Shown piece by piece: positions 33,725-43,733 of a stretch of DNA of 64,000 nucleotides. Numbering within the stretch: position 1 is the first letter of the stretch; each line of letters opens with the position of its first letter. A program made the position numbers and the translations under genes. The notes under the pieces were generated by a model. The model saw only the letters and a program-made list of their open reading frames with translations, made no database searches and had not been told where the DNA came from. Where the stretch lies: contig JAJEKV010000284.1 of NCBI GenBank assembly GCA_021234155.1, positions 60,001 through 124,000 on the forward strand, written 5' to 3'. This DNA comes from Isoetes taiwanensis (Eukaryota > Streptophyta > Lycopodiopsida > Isoetales > Isoetaceae).

Positions 33725-33985
33725 AAACTGGTAACAGCAGAAGAACAAAAGATGTAAGAACTTGCTCGGACTGTGCAAACTGGTAATATCGGAAGAACAA
33801 AAGATGTAAAGAACTTGCTCAGACTACGGTTTAAGGGAGGTCACACCTTCCCTCTCGGCCTCCCGGCCTCGAGGGTTATTTGGCGTAATTTTCTTGAGGG
33901 GAGGGTTAACCTCCTCTTCTCCTTCTCCTTCTCCTTCTTCTTAGTCCCATAGCCTATTGTAGGGTTCTCATGGACGTTAAAACAA

Positions 33986-34071
<86 letters not shown>

Positions 34072-34074
34072 AGT
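33725..34074 (+). mobile_element. LINE 3' end with expanded (CTAT)n tail
   Basis: AGTCCCATAGCCTATTGTAG, GGTTCTCATGGACGTTAAAA leads into a (CTAT)n run from about 33988 to 34071. The wording matches the LINE end at 26665-26700 (GTCCCATGGCCTACGGGTC, then TTGGACGTTAATAAATC). The coding part is unclear upstream. A diverged ~50-bp duplication (aactggtaacagcagaagaa / aactggtaatatcggaagaa) occurs at 33728-33830. Confidence 0.6.
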
Positions 34075-34337
34075 ATTAAGGATGTTAGCAAACACCCCCT
34101 AAAGCATTTTAATTGGGTAGATTGTTCTTGGTGTAGAAGATGAGCATTGAATAAAAGATGTAGCTAAATATTCTCTCACAACTCAAGGAGGGCTTGGTAG
34201 CAAGAATGGCACATTTATGTTGAGAATTTTTATGTCTTGAAGTTATGGGATTTTTGTCATAACATCTTATTGGTCTCATTACGGACTTGGATTTACCTGG
34301 TTTTTTCTATGGTAAAGATTTTTATTTTCGTCCACTT

Positions 34338-34339
<2 letters not shown>

Positions 34340-34370
<31 letters not shown>

Positions 34371-35690
34371 AGGAAAAGGAAGGATTGTATTACTCATAAA
34401 TTAAAAACATACAAAATAAGGCTCAGAGCCCATAACAGAAAAAATTAAAACAGTAATATAGTAGCAGTAGATCCACTTAGCCATTTGGCTGAAAATGTAG
34501 ACTGTCTGATCTGATGATCACCTTCAAAGCCATATACCAGAAGAGGGAACAGGATTTTGAGAAATTGGAGTAACTGCAGAAGGAATGGGCAATGGAGATA
34601 GGTACAGTAATGAATCCGGAATGGCAGGGAGGTCAGGGAAGGAGTGTGTAGCATTAAGGTTCAATGAAAAACAAGGGGGGGCAAGCCAATTGATCTCAGC
34701 CCAGGAGGGGGTCAGCAGCAACAGTTCATCAATGGGGACCTGAATGATATCCAACAAAACACCAGCTGCAGCTTCACATCTACCCTTGTGATAATAATAC
34801 ATGGACCTTAAGCATGAAAATTGTCTTTCTGTGAGAAGACGATTATGAGCTCCAATAAACTTGTGCAGGATATGAGCGTTGTAAGCTTCCTTGAGCAGGA
34901 ATTTTAACCGAAAAGTAGCCCTTACAGCCTGCCTGGGAGTCCCCGAATGGTGAGTGGGTACATCATCCGGGAGAATTGTCCTCCTAAAAACCTGGACCAC
35001 ACTGTTCAAGAAAGCTGCAATCCACGAATGCATTCAAGTCAATGAGAGAATCCAAATGAATAGTAAAAAAGTTAGACTTGAAGGATCCCCAATTCAGCCA
35101 ATCCAAGTCAAACTTTTCTAATTTTAGAGCCTTATGAGCCATGGCACATCTGATAAGTTCAAATTGAAAATTAAGCTTCATCCAGTTAAGGTCACATTTC
35201 CTGTTTGCCAGAGCCACATTATTTCTATGTTTCCAAATTATCCACAAGGCTAATTGTAAAATTGTGCAGTTGACATTGGAATTCTGGAGCTGGAAGAATT
35301 GGGAAATACTGGAAACAGAATCAAGGTCAGGGATTTTTAAACCAGACCGAGTCAACCATCTCCAAAAGTCCTGAATCCTTTGGCAAGTGAAAATGTGTAG
35401 CACTGACTCGTCATGAGTATTACAGAGCTGGCAGAAAGCACTATGAACAGACTTGAACTTTCTCTTGATCATGTTAGTATTGCTCAAAATAGCATTATGG
35501 AGAATGAGCCAAGAGAAAACTTTAATCTTAGGGCAGGCATAGGATTTCCAACTGGATTGAAGAATTTTCTTAAAGTTCTTGGGAGAAAGGCCTTGGAGAG
35601 AGGCATGTTTTTTGCTTTTTTGAGGAAGACATGCATGATAAATCTTAGAAACTTTATAGCTCCTCTCGACTAATCTTTTTCGCCCTACCA
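34340..35690 (-). mobile_element. L1-type LINE 3' part with poly(A), nested
   Basis: On the minus strand a long frame (34984-35697) carries KSYACPKIKVFSWLILHNAI, CQLCNTHDESVLHIFTC and ALWIIWKHRN, the reverse-transcriptase zinc-binding (zf-RVT) domain of plant L1-type LINEs. A second frame (34524-35033) resembles their RNase-H-like or tail region. The 30-nt T run at 34340-34369 is the poly(A) tail. The element is 5'-truncated near 35,660-35,690 and interrupts another LINE at its REE(R) position. Confidence 0.75.
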
Positions 35691-36575
35691 GCCTCAATCT
35701 CCAACTGGTGAGATGACACTCTAAACTGCCCCATAGAGTATCTCACTTTGTTCGGCAGATCCATATCTAAATGTCCAGGCCTTATAATGAACTCATCCGC
35801 TGATATATTTAGGAAGTTATCCTTATAGAATTTCTTTTTAGCAAGCAGCTCTTTGATGGGATTCACCCATGTATTTGAAACATAAAGATACTCCAAGTCA
35901 TGGCGTATAAGCTGATTGACTTTTTGCTGAGTAAAATTCAGATTGTCATCCATTATACTGTAGTGAAAAGGTGGAATATTTCCCATAGAGAAACCCATCT
36001 CCTCAAACAATTTAGATGTCCTTGAGAACCAACAACGCTTACCTTGATCTTCCAATGTTTTAGACGACACATATGCCAGCCAGGGAAGTCTTTTTTGACC
36101 TTCTTGTGACCGTCCAAGACGGTGTAACTTATGTAAGTAAGTCACTGTTTGAAAGGCAATTTCGATCTTCAGAGGTTTCGCATTAAATTCAGCAAGCATT
36201 ATATCATGGGGTACCAAATGTTTGCTTCTAATCATTCTAGAAAGAAGAGAAATTTAGAGCCTCTCTAGTTGACCCCAATCATCGGCTCGTAGGTCAACTC
36301 CCCATATTTGTGCACCATATAAAGCTGTCGGCTTCACCAACGTGTCAAACAGGAAGAGCTTTGTATGAACATCTTGGAAATGGAGTTGGTAGCACTGTTT
36401 TTCTAGCTGTACAAGAGAAGCATATCCTTTTGCAATCCTTGCATGACCAGCCTCCCTCAATCTGAATAGAGGGCCCGCAAACTCTACACCCAAATAGGTG
36501 TATGTAGAAACAATTTCTACAGGTTGTCCTTGGAAAGTAAAAGAGTTATTTTTTGCAATTTTTCCAAGAGGTATT
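35654..36575 (-). mobile_element. Family B LINE, interrupted
   Basis: Minus-strand frames read FQGQPVEIV, TYLGVEF (RT end), LFDTLVKPTALYGAQIWG, SKHLVPHDIMLAEFNAKPLK and QFRVSSHQLEIEAGR, homologous block by block with the LINE at 25.66-26.64 kb. The homology stops at SREEL, where the other copy continues RTCRCKQ. At that point the L1-type insertion begins. The missing C-terminal part is not found on the far side of the insertion, so a deletion accompanied it or the remainder is unrecognisable. Confidence 0.75.
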
Positions 36576-36688
36576 AAATACTATCACTTTGGTCTTGTAG
36601 AGAGAACTGTGAGTCAGATGAATTATGTAGATTGGTGTCTTGGTTTGTAGTACATGAACTAAGCTTTTATATTTCATTTGCACTTTAG

Positions 36689-36836
36689 CTTGTGATAGCA
36701 GAAGACATGGTGCCTATACCAGTTGACGTTTGTATAAGACGGAAGATAAAGGTAGTCACAATCACGGGACCAAATACTGGGGGGAAAACAGCTACAATGA
36801 AAACCATTGGTTTGGCTGCACTTATGGCAAAAGCAG
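36689..36836 (+). pseudogene. MutS2 ATPase exon (Walker A)
   Basis: A 148-bp exon bounded by TTTGCACTTTAG and CAG-GTACAT reads VPIPVDV, then KVVTITGPNTGGKT, ATMKTIGLAALMAKAG. GPNTGGKT is the Walker A motif of MutS-family ATPases, and the VPIP(V)D and KTIGLAALMAKAG context is typical of plant/bacterial MutS2, which acts on branched DNA and, in plants, probably in organelles. Both splice sites and the frame are intact. No neighbouring MutS2 exon (for example the Walker B exon) is recognisable within about 1.2 kb downstream, and upstream is LINE. It is either one exon of a gene with very long introns or a captured fragment. Confidence 0.7.
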
Positions 36837-38094
36837 GTACATATCTCTGGCTCTTTCAAGGAATCTGAATCCAAGCTACGCTTTGCTCATATGAGGCTTT
36901 CTTGATGCTGAAAAAATGTGTTAAAGGCCTGGCTTGAATATGTTATTCGCTATGCATTTCATGCTATCAATGTATGCCAGCAGCAATACTTCTACATTGT
37001 GCGGTTGTTTGGCAGACTAGGACGAGGAGTGCATGTATTTTATGCGAGGCATAAATTGGAACTTCACTATAAGGTTAGGTTTTCTCAATGTTCTTTTTAG
37101 GAAAAAGTTTTAAAATGCCCTCAAACTGGAGTATTTGAGTTCTAGCTACTGTTCTTTATTCTTGATTAGAAAGTGTTCTAAAATTTATATTTGGAATTTG
37201 GATCCTCCTTTTTATATGCCACTATATGTGATCAAATCTGAGAATAGAGAATAAGCGGTTCAATCCAGATCACTGTTGTTTCATTCTGTATTTTTGCAGA
37301 ACTTTTTGCAGAATATTCATTCTACATTTGTGCTTTCTTTTCAAGCTGTGTTTATCTCTAAAACTATGCTACATTTTGAATGATAGGTATCAAGCTTTAT
37401 GTTTATATTTAACTTCTTTACGATTGCCTGCTAAATCGCTACATCTTGCAGGCTTCTTCAAGAGTTTGTACCAATGACGAGAAAAATATTCCAAATTAGA
37501 AATTTATATTGCCAAGGTTAGTAATTTGTGAACATATGTTCTTTCTTCTTAGTTCATTGCTTCGTAGTCAAAGTTAAGAAGCACCACAAGTCTACGATTA
37601 TTTTTCCTTTGAAAATTGCATGAGTGCAGTATAAATCTATTTACTTTATTGGTTTCATGCACAACATTTTTAATATATTTTCAATGCAGGAATAAAGGTT
37701 CAAGTTCTCTAATTTGGCGCACATGACCAGCCTTATGTCTTCTGATATAACCTATCAACTCATATGACGATTAAGTGGTTGTATCTAATGACGTCAATTT
37801 TGTAACGGCCATTTGTATGTAAGTAAAGTCTCTCAAAAGTGAACTAGCATTTTCTAGTATGTTGTGATCAGTATCCATAATTTTGCTGGCAATTGTTATT
37901 AGGTGCTGGATTAATTCCAAGATCTATATCCTGTTGTTTGCATGTACTAGATCGATTCCAAGCAGTTTGTTTATGGTTTCGTAGATTATTATGCATTTAC
38001 CTTCATGCTTATAACTGGAATTACAGAGTCTAATCCATTGAGGTTGTCGTTTAAAAGATCAAATGCTATAGGTCAGGTGGAAGTAAAAATTTGA

Positions 38095-38320
38095 TTTCGT
38101 CGTCCTCCGAATGGGATTGATTTCCACCATTCTGCCACGGACTTACACAGGAGTTTGCATTACAGGCACAGGAAAGGGGCGTTTAGGGGTTTGACTTTTA
38201 AGAATCTGCAGAAGTTGGAGACATATGTTCCATTCCTCGAAAACCTTATTAAAAGGATGTATGCAGAAGAGCAGAATGCACAGGCAGGGAGTAATTGTCC
38301 AAACAATATTCTATTAGGTA
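38095..38320 (+). CDS. Exon of an unrecognised gene (exon n)
   Basis: An open exon-like frame reads RRPPNGIDFHHSATDLHR, then KGAFRGLTFKNLQKLETYVP, FLENLIKRMYAEEQN and ends NNILL-G at a GTACAAG donor. It joins in phase 1 with the exon at 38383. Amphipathic helical character; no motif I can name. The 5' boundary is uncertain. Confidence 0.55.
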
Positions 38321-38382
38321 CAAGATGATTTTAGATTTTGGAAGATCGAATTTTGATTTCTGAAGTGTCTTTCCTGCTGTAG

Positions 38383-38516
38383 GTTCTCATTCATCAGATC
38401 TTAGAGCATTTCATGTTAATAATATGCCTCCAGATATGTACTCAAACGATTTGCTGGAAAGAAAGTGTTTGACATCTTTTGCTGATTACCTTTCAGAAAA
38501 CATGGACTTTGCAAGG
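38383..38516 (+). CDS. Exon of an unrecognised gene (exon n+1)
   Basis: Preceded by TTTCCTGCTGTAG and followed by GTTTGCC. Reads G-SHSSDLRAFHVNNMPPDM, YSNDLLERKCLTSFADYL, SENMDFAR. The phase matches the donor at 38320 exactly, which supports a genuine spliced gene or a well-preserved fragment. No family recognised. No further exon is evident in the next 2 kb. Confidence 0.55.
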
Positions 38517-38639
38517 TTTGCCTTCAATACATTTATTTTACAACTTTAAAAATATAAGCTCCTACTGTATGTGAGGCCTGCGCTTATTGTACTAAACAAA
38601 TGCAAAGTGTCTTGAGGGGAGTATATTTCAGGTGCTCAT

Positions 38640-39530
38640 TGTAGCTACCATCTGACAGAGCCAACGAAGGAAGAAAAAAATTTGTTTACTCCAAGCAAGA
38701 CGGTATTGTTGTGCAATAAATCTATACTTAATGTCCATCCAGAAAAAAATGACAACTCAAGTTTACCCTTTTCAGGTTATGGAAAGAGATGTATGCCTGA
38801 TATTATTGTACTCTGATAGTAAAATTCAATGGAAAAAAATTTGAGCATCTTTGTCTTCTGTAGTCTAATCTCTCATATATCAAGCTGAAATATACTAGGG
38901 GATATCACAATTTAGAACCATGTAAAAAAAATCACGTTGAACCCTCAAATTTTATTACGCTAAGCTTGAATACTATGCTCCCTTATCGTATCACCAAACT
39001 CGCCACATGAAGCACACTAAGGTTGATATCATGAAAAAAAACCACACTAATTTTTCACATATTATTACAATATTATTTAATTGTATTGGTGTCATGGAAG
39101 AAAAATTATACTGGTATATCTAAACCAAGCATAGTTTTATTGATAATTAATCACTACGAAATACCATAATAATTCACATTGGTATATCTAAACCAAGCAT
39201 AGTTTGATTGATAATTAATCACTACAAAATACCATAATAATTATGCACTAAAATAACAAAGATGATTAATCACTGTAAAATATCATGCTAATTACACACG
39301 TAAAATTACAATGTCAATAAACCAAGGATAATAAATGTGATCAAATACCATTCCTATAAACTTGATAAATTAAGTAGTAGCACATATCATATATTCAAGT
39401 TGTCATAAAAGCTAGCTATAAATTATCATCTTTCAATACCATGTGAAGAAACATTATTTGTATGTCATCCTTCCTATGTAATTGAGTGTCCAATTTCTGT
39501 TTTCACTATTTTGTTCCTTCAAAATTCTTA
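38640..39530. other. AT-rich DNA with a short duplication
   Basis: A 60-bp direct repeat (actggtatatctaaaccaag and ttggtatatctaaaccaagc, each followed by catagttt) occurs at about 39110-39235, spaced 66 bp. Otherwise nothing recognised. Confidence 0.5.
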
Positions 39531-39669
39531 AAAGATGGCACGTGTAAGTACACTCATTGATTATAAAGCATTTATTGCGGACATTAATAACCTCGAATAT
39601 CGTGTGCATTCATTGTTGATTATAAAGCATTTATTGTGGCCATCATGTCCTTCCTATTATAAAGCAGTT

Positions 39670-40001
39670 ACATTTTTCTACTCGCGTCTAATATCTTCCT
39701 TACAAATTAGGAGAGCATGACACGTTGCATTGAGGCATTTATGGCATTAATTTCAGATTTGAGGCATTTATGAGCATTTATGGCGGAGGAAGATATGAGC
39801 ATTACCATAGAATGACACGTTGCATTCATCGCATTACATTTTTGTGTTCGCACGTAATTTCTTCCTTAAAAATTAGGAGAGCATGACACGTTGCATTGAG
39901 GCATTTATGGTATTAATTTCAGATTTGAGGCATTTATGAGCATTTATGGCGGAGGAAGATATGAGCATTACCATAGAATGACACGTTGCATTCATCGCAT
40001 T
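39670..40001. repeat. 166-bp tandem duplication
   Basis: Units 39670-39835 and 39836-40001 share attaggagagcatgacacgt, tgcattgaggcatttatgg and gcggaggaagatatgagcat with few differences. Confidence 0.9.
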
Positions 40002-40011
40002 TATGGCAGAT

Positions 40012-40375
40012 TTGTGCACTTTGCATTTATTGCGGCCATTAATACACTTTGCATTTATTGTGGCCATTAATACGCTTTGAATTTATTGCGAATTATCAAA
40101 GCACGACATGTGTGCACTTTGCATTTATTGTGGCCATTAATACCTTTTGCATTTATTGCGGCCATTAATACACTTTGCATTTATTGCGACCCATTAATAC
40201 GCTTTGCATTTATTGCGGCTATTAATACCCTTTGCATTTATTGCGGCTATTAATACCCTTTGCATTTATTGCGGTCATTAATATGCTTTGCATTTATTGC
40301 GGCCATTAATACGCTTTGCATTTATTGTGAATTATCAAAGCACGACATGTGTGCACTTTGCATTTATTGCGGCCA
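40012..40375. repeat. ~29-bp minisatellite
   Basis: About a dozen units of the form CTTTGCATTTATTGCGGCCA-TTAATACA, with variants (TGTGGCC, TGCGGCT). Two longer interruptions contain atcaaagcacgacatgtgtg, so a higher-order structure is present. Confidence 0.9.
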
Positions 40376-40567
40376 TTGGCAAATTTGTTAGAAGATATCA
40401 ATCCCAATATATATAGAATCTTAATGATATCCATTTTAGGATAATTATGGATATGAAATATATATCGAATGATATTAATGATTACATGCGAGTTGTGATA
40501 TAGACACTTGGCATAAATATAGCCCTAGATTAGTCATGTGTGTCGATCATCCAACAAAACTCCATCT

Positions 40568-40577
40568 TATAAATAGA
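40568..40577 (+). promoter_or_regulatory. TATA box
   Basis: TTATAAATAG, a good plant TATA box. It is followed about 30 bp later by CTCAACGCATTGAG-type leader sequence and, at 40662, by a splice donor (CAAG-GTAAAT), consistent with transcription of the downstream small gene. Confidence 0.55.
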
Positions 40578-40830
40578 AGGCCTTCTTATTGTCTCAACGC
40601 ATTGAGAGCACTTGAAGAGCTATTGTGAGCGCTTCTTTGTGCTTCACTAATTGCATGCAAGGTAAATATTCTCCCATTTTGTTACATTGCTAAAACTTGG
40701 ATTGTTTAATATAAAACTAGCATTTTTCTTTCATCCTTAATCTTGGCGTAATGCGTATGTGGATTCTATCGTTGTGTGAAATTGTAGCGAACGTTTGAGT
40801 TGATTTGCAATTATATTTTGATTTGCAGAG

Positions 40831-41046
40831 ATGGCACAGATGAAAAAAGACTGTATTATTGAGCTAAATCTAGATGATTTTTATGGATGGTGGATGAGCA
40901 CCTTTGGTAACTCACCAGCCTTTGTGTCGAGAGATGTTGTATTGGAGTTCCTTTTGGATTTATTTCGTAATTTATATTATTCGCAAAAATATCATTCTAG
41001 TGATGATGAGGCATCTTCGGTTCTGCAAATTGATAATTCTACTTGA
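40831..41046 (+). CDS. Small acidic protein candidate (71 aa)
   Basis: Full frame MAQMKKDCIIELNLDDFY, GWWMSTFGNSP, FVSRDVVLEFLLDLFRNLYY, ending in IDNST. The ATG lies 2 nt after a GATTTGCAG acceptor, and a GTAAATATTC donor lies at 40662, so the gene would have a non-coding first exon (about 40600-40661) and a 168-bp leader intron under the TATA box at 40568. I know no homologue. A domain-like core (DDFYGWWMSTF, LLDLFRNLYY) looks folded. Promoter, leader intron and start context together make it more credible than the length alone. The minisatellite directly upstream is unusual. Confidence 0.5.
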   Translation: MAQMKKDCIIELNLDDFYGWWMSTFGNSPAFVSRDVVLEFLLDLFRNLYYSQKYHSSDDEASSVLQIDNST

Positions 41047-41257
41047 TGTTTGATGTCTGTGAACACATGAACCTTCAATAACAAAAAGTATTGACCAACT
41101 TTTTAAAAGACTAAGCTAAATATTGTACTTTGTAATTTCTAAATTAGAGTTAGAATGTAAGATCTTACGAAGTTGCTTCACATCAATCTAGAATCACTTG
41201 GCCATTGCATAAGAGAATGTTGGACGTTAACTGGGGTCCAACTGCACAGTTTTGAAA

Positions 41258-41304
41258 AAGAGAAATGTTCGCGGCGGCCTTGGCCGCCGCAATAAATTTC
41301 TTGT
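41258..41304. repeat. GC-rich hairpin element, copy 2
   Basis: Same 20-bp core (41271-41290) as at 7017-7036. The outer stem is GAAAT (41262-41266) with ATTTC (41296-41300). Relative to copy 1 both sides of the last pair changed (C to T and G to A), so pairing is kept. Identity with copy 1 ends within a few bases on each side. Confidence 0.85.
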
Positions 41305-41849
41305 ATTATTAAATTACATTGATGAACTATATTGTATAACTAGACGTGGTTTGTAAACTTTTTGGCCCACATACCGGTATTGATTTTAGGAGTTGTTTTT
41401 TACTACGAAATCATTAGAAAAAGATCATACTAATTCAATTTTGGGGGCCTTGTGTTATAGGTAATTGGATCACCGTGCAAGTCTGCTGCCACGCCATGTT
41501 GGACAATCATTGCACCATTCTAATAACATGTGCACCGTCTTTAGGCACGTTGCAAACCATCTTTAGGCACATCATAAACCATAATGGCATTGCGCTGCAC
41601 CATTCAAGTCTTGCAGCTCACCATATAGGGCAGGGAGGTCATCAAACTCCTATCACTATGAGGGCCAGCATATCACCATAAGGGGAAAAAAACTACCTTA
41701 TTTTGATTCCAAATTGCATGCTGATGCCACTGATTTTCTAAGGAAAAAAAATGTGATTATGTGCAGGGTCTATTTATGCTTGATATATGCCATTTTCCGC
41801 CCGTCAAGCACTTTTTTAGCAGTTTTGTTCTGTAATATTTAGACGAATT

Positions 41850-41945
41850 CGCGTGACGGCCTGCAGTCAGATGGCCCGTCAGGCATACATATGAAGGCCG
41901 CTGACGGTCACTGACGGTCAGAGAAGGCCACCAGTCATCAATTCT
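41850..41945. repeat. TGACGG-rich short repeats
   Basis: gctgacggtcactgacggtc (tandem 10-bp unit ctgacggtca at 41901-41920) with nearby GTGACGGCC and CCCGTCAGG on both strands. Possibly bZIP-type or transposon subterminal sites upstream of the exon at 42129. Confidence 0.5.
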
Positions 41946-42128
41946 TTTCTGGCGCGAATCATTTGGAAGAATGATTTTATGCATAATTCTTCCTCGGGCT
42001 CTTCAAAATCCTTAATTTCTTGGGTACATTCGTAGGATTGATCTGTCCTTTGCCTTAATGCGAATGATAATGCTTCATCTTACTTCAAATTCTTCTGTTT
42101 TTTGAATTCAACACTCGAAGAAGAAAAC

Positions 42129-42380
42129 ATGGCGACCAAAACCAATTCCGGCGAGGTAAGAAGCATTTTTTTTTAGTCCGAGTTTGTTTTTTTTCTTAAT
42201 GTAGAATGTTCAATCGGGGTTTCGGGACATGCTTTTCGCAAGAACTCCTCTTGAATTTGCTAAGTATCGAAAGCTTTCTATGGAGGGCAAAATCCAAGAA
42301 GCATCAAAAGGGAGATGTTTGAGATCTGAATTTCAGCAAGTTTGGCGAGGAAGCCCATGCCCAAGAGCAGCAAGATTCAT
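42129..42380 (+). CDS. Two-exon small gene candidate
   Basis: AACATGGCGACC is an excellent plant start context. Exon 1 (42129-42155) reads MATKTNSGE and ends at GTAAGAAGC. The intron closes with TTCTTAATGTAG, and exon 2 (42209 on) continues in phase as NVQSGFRDMLFARTPLEFAK, YRKLSMEGKIQEASKGR and stops after ARFM. The predicted product is 68 residues. A further open stretch downstream (to about 42695) reads NPDEYKVNWASLAAEAYRIG, QVQLNKEHGNAFEKNTKS and may be part of the same gene after a frame break. Family unknown. Splice logic is the main support. Confidence 0.4.
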
Positions 42381-42399
42381 GTAAAGGCGTCGGGCCCGA

Positions 42400-42695
42400 A
42401 GTTCAAGACATCTCGACGGACTTGATCGGCGGGGTTTACCGAAACCCCTTCCAAACAATGAACTTCGAACATTGTTTGCGAAAGCATTCTTTGGTCTCAT
42501 AGTGCTAAAGCCTTGCAGAATCCTGATGAGTACAAGGTCAATTGGGCGAGTTTAGCAGCAGAGGCTTACAGAATTGGGCAAGTACAGTTGAACAAAGAGC
42601 ATGGGAATGCTTTTGAAAAGAACACCAAATCCCTGCTGAACCACATGAGGTCTCTTTCTACAATGTTAGAAGACAGTACTAGGTATATACCTTAG
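42400..42695 (+). pseudogene. Coding-like stretch, unassigned
   Basis: An open frame reading SHSAKALQNPDEYKVNWASL, AAEAYRIGQVQLNKEHGNAF, EKNTKSLLNHMRSL and ending TRYIP has protein-like composition and an amphipathic helical pattern. It lies on the same strand as the exons at 42129-42380 but in a frame not joined to them by any obvious splice site. Confidence 0.35.
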
Positions 42696-42974
42696 TCTTC
42701 AAATTTGAGCATGAGTGAGCTCCAAAGCTTACCTTTATACAGATCAGATGTAGGATAGGCATTAGCAAAATGAACGTGATGCCAAATACAGTTCGGGTTA
42801 TGCACAGCTTGCATATTAGTTCACGAGTTTCCAAAGTGCACCATAAAACATGATATGCTGGGATTCTTGCAGTAGTTGGTGTAAACTTGTCAATATTCAC
42901 TATTTATTTAGAAGTAGAGATGTATTGCATTTTATTTATGCATTATTTACATAGGAAAAAAGAAAGTTTAATTT

Positions 42975-43050
42975 TGGCGATATATGTCGGTAGGTCGGCA
43001 AAAAATCCGCACCCAAGTCGGCCTTTTCTCACCTAGGTCGGCTAGGTCGG
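42975..43050. repeat. TAGGTCGG short repeats
   Basis: Five near-copies of (C/T)(A)GGTCGG occur within 75 bp (tcggtaggtcggcaaa, cacctaggtcggctaggtcg, gtcgaccg). Function unknown. Confidence 0.6.
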
Positions 43051-43680
43051 TCGACCGTATGATACTAGTCAATGCTTAGAAAGTCTTGTCACAAGCACCA
43101 CGAGAAGAATTTTGGAAGATAAAAGCACGAGATTAATGGATTGGCTGCGCCTTCGCTCATAGCTGATTGATAACGTGACAATGTATTTCGTTGTCAAAGG
43201 GTTGACCCTGGTTGACAACCTGGAATACTAAACAAAGAGATTGGCGGGAATTTTGATAGTCTCAATTCGTGCTTGTAAGGAGAAAGAATCTTACAGTACA
43301 TGGCCTCAGATATGTATTCTATTAATGCATCGTTCGTTCGTGCTGCTTGCGGTTTAGCTACTTACTTAATAGGTTCAACATGGCACGACCAAAAGGACGG
43401 CTATCATTCTTTACTTACCTAGCTCTAGGTTCCAATTAGACATTATCGAAACAATCGTCGTGTCCTGGCAGACATCATTCTCATCTCATGTGCTGCGAGG
43501 TAATATTCTCAACTATGCAGAAAGATGACTTAAAAGAATAAGAAAAAATTAAAATCCGCAAACAATCTACTATGCAAAGAATATGTTGTCAACCTGATGA
43601 ATTTCGTGATTAACCTCCATGAGAACGTGCTAAAAGATGGTTACAGGAAGGACCATAATGACGTGCTTATGCTAACTTGA

Positions 43681-43690
43681 TTATATAAGG
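43681..43690 (+). promoter_or_regulatory. TATA box of the subtilase gene
   Basis: TTATATAAGG lies 44-53 bp upstream of the ATG, so transcription would start roughly 20 bp before it, giving a short leader. Confidence 0.6.
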
Positions 43691-43733
43691 AAAAGGTTGC
43701 AAGAAACTAAGGGGCGCTCCCTTTTCTTTCAGA

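Noticed and set aside
40568-41046. Pararetrovirus-like promoter and leader
   Set aside because: Only the TATA and leader-intron layout is suggestive; no viral coding motif is seen, so there is no basis to call it.
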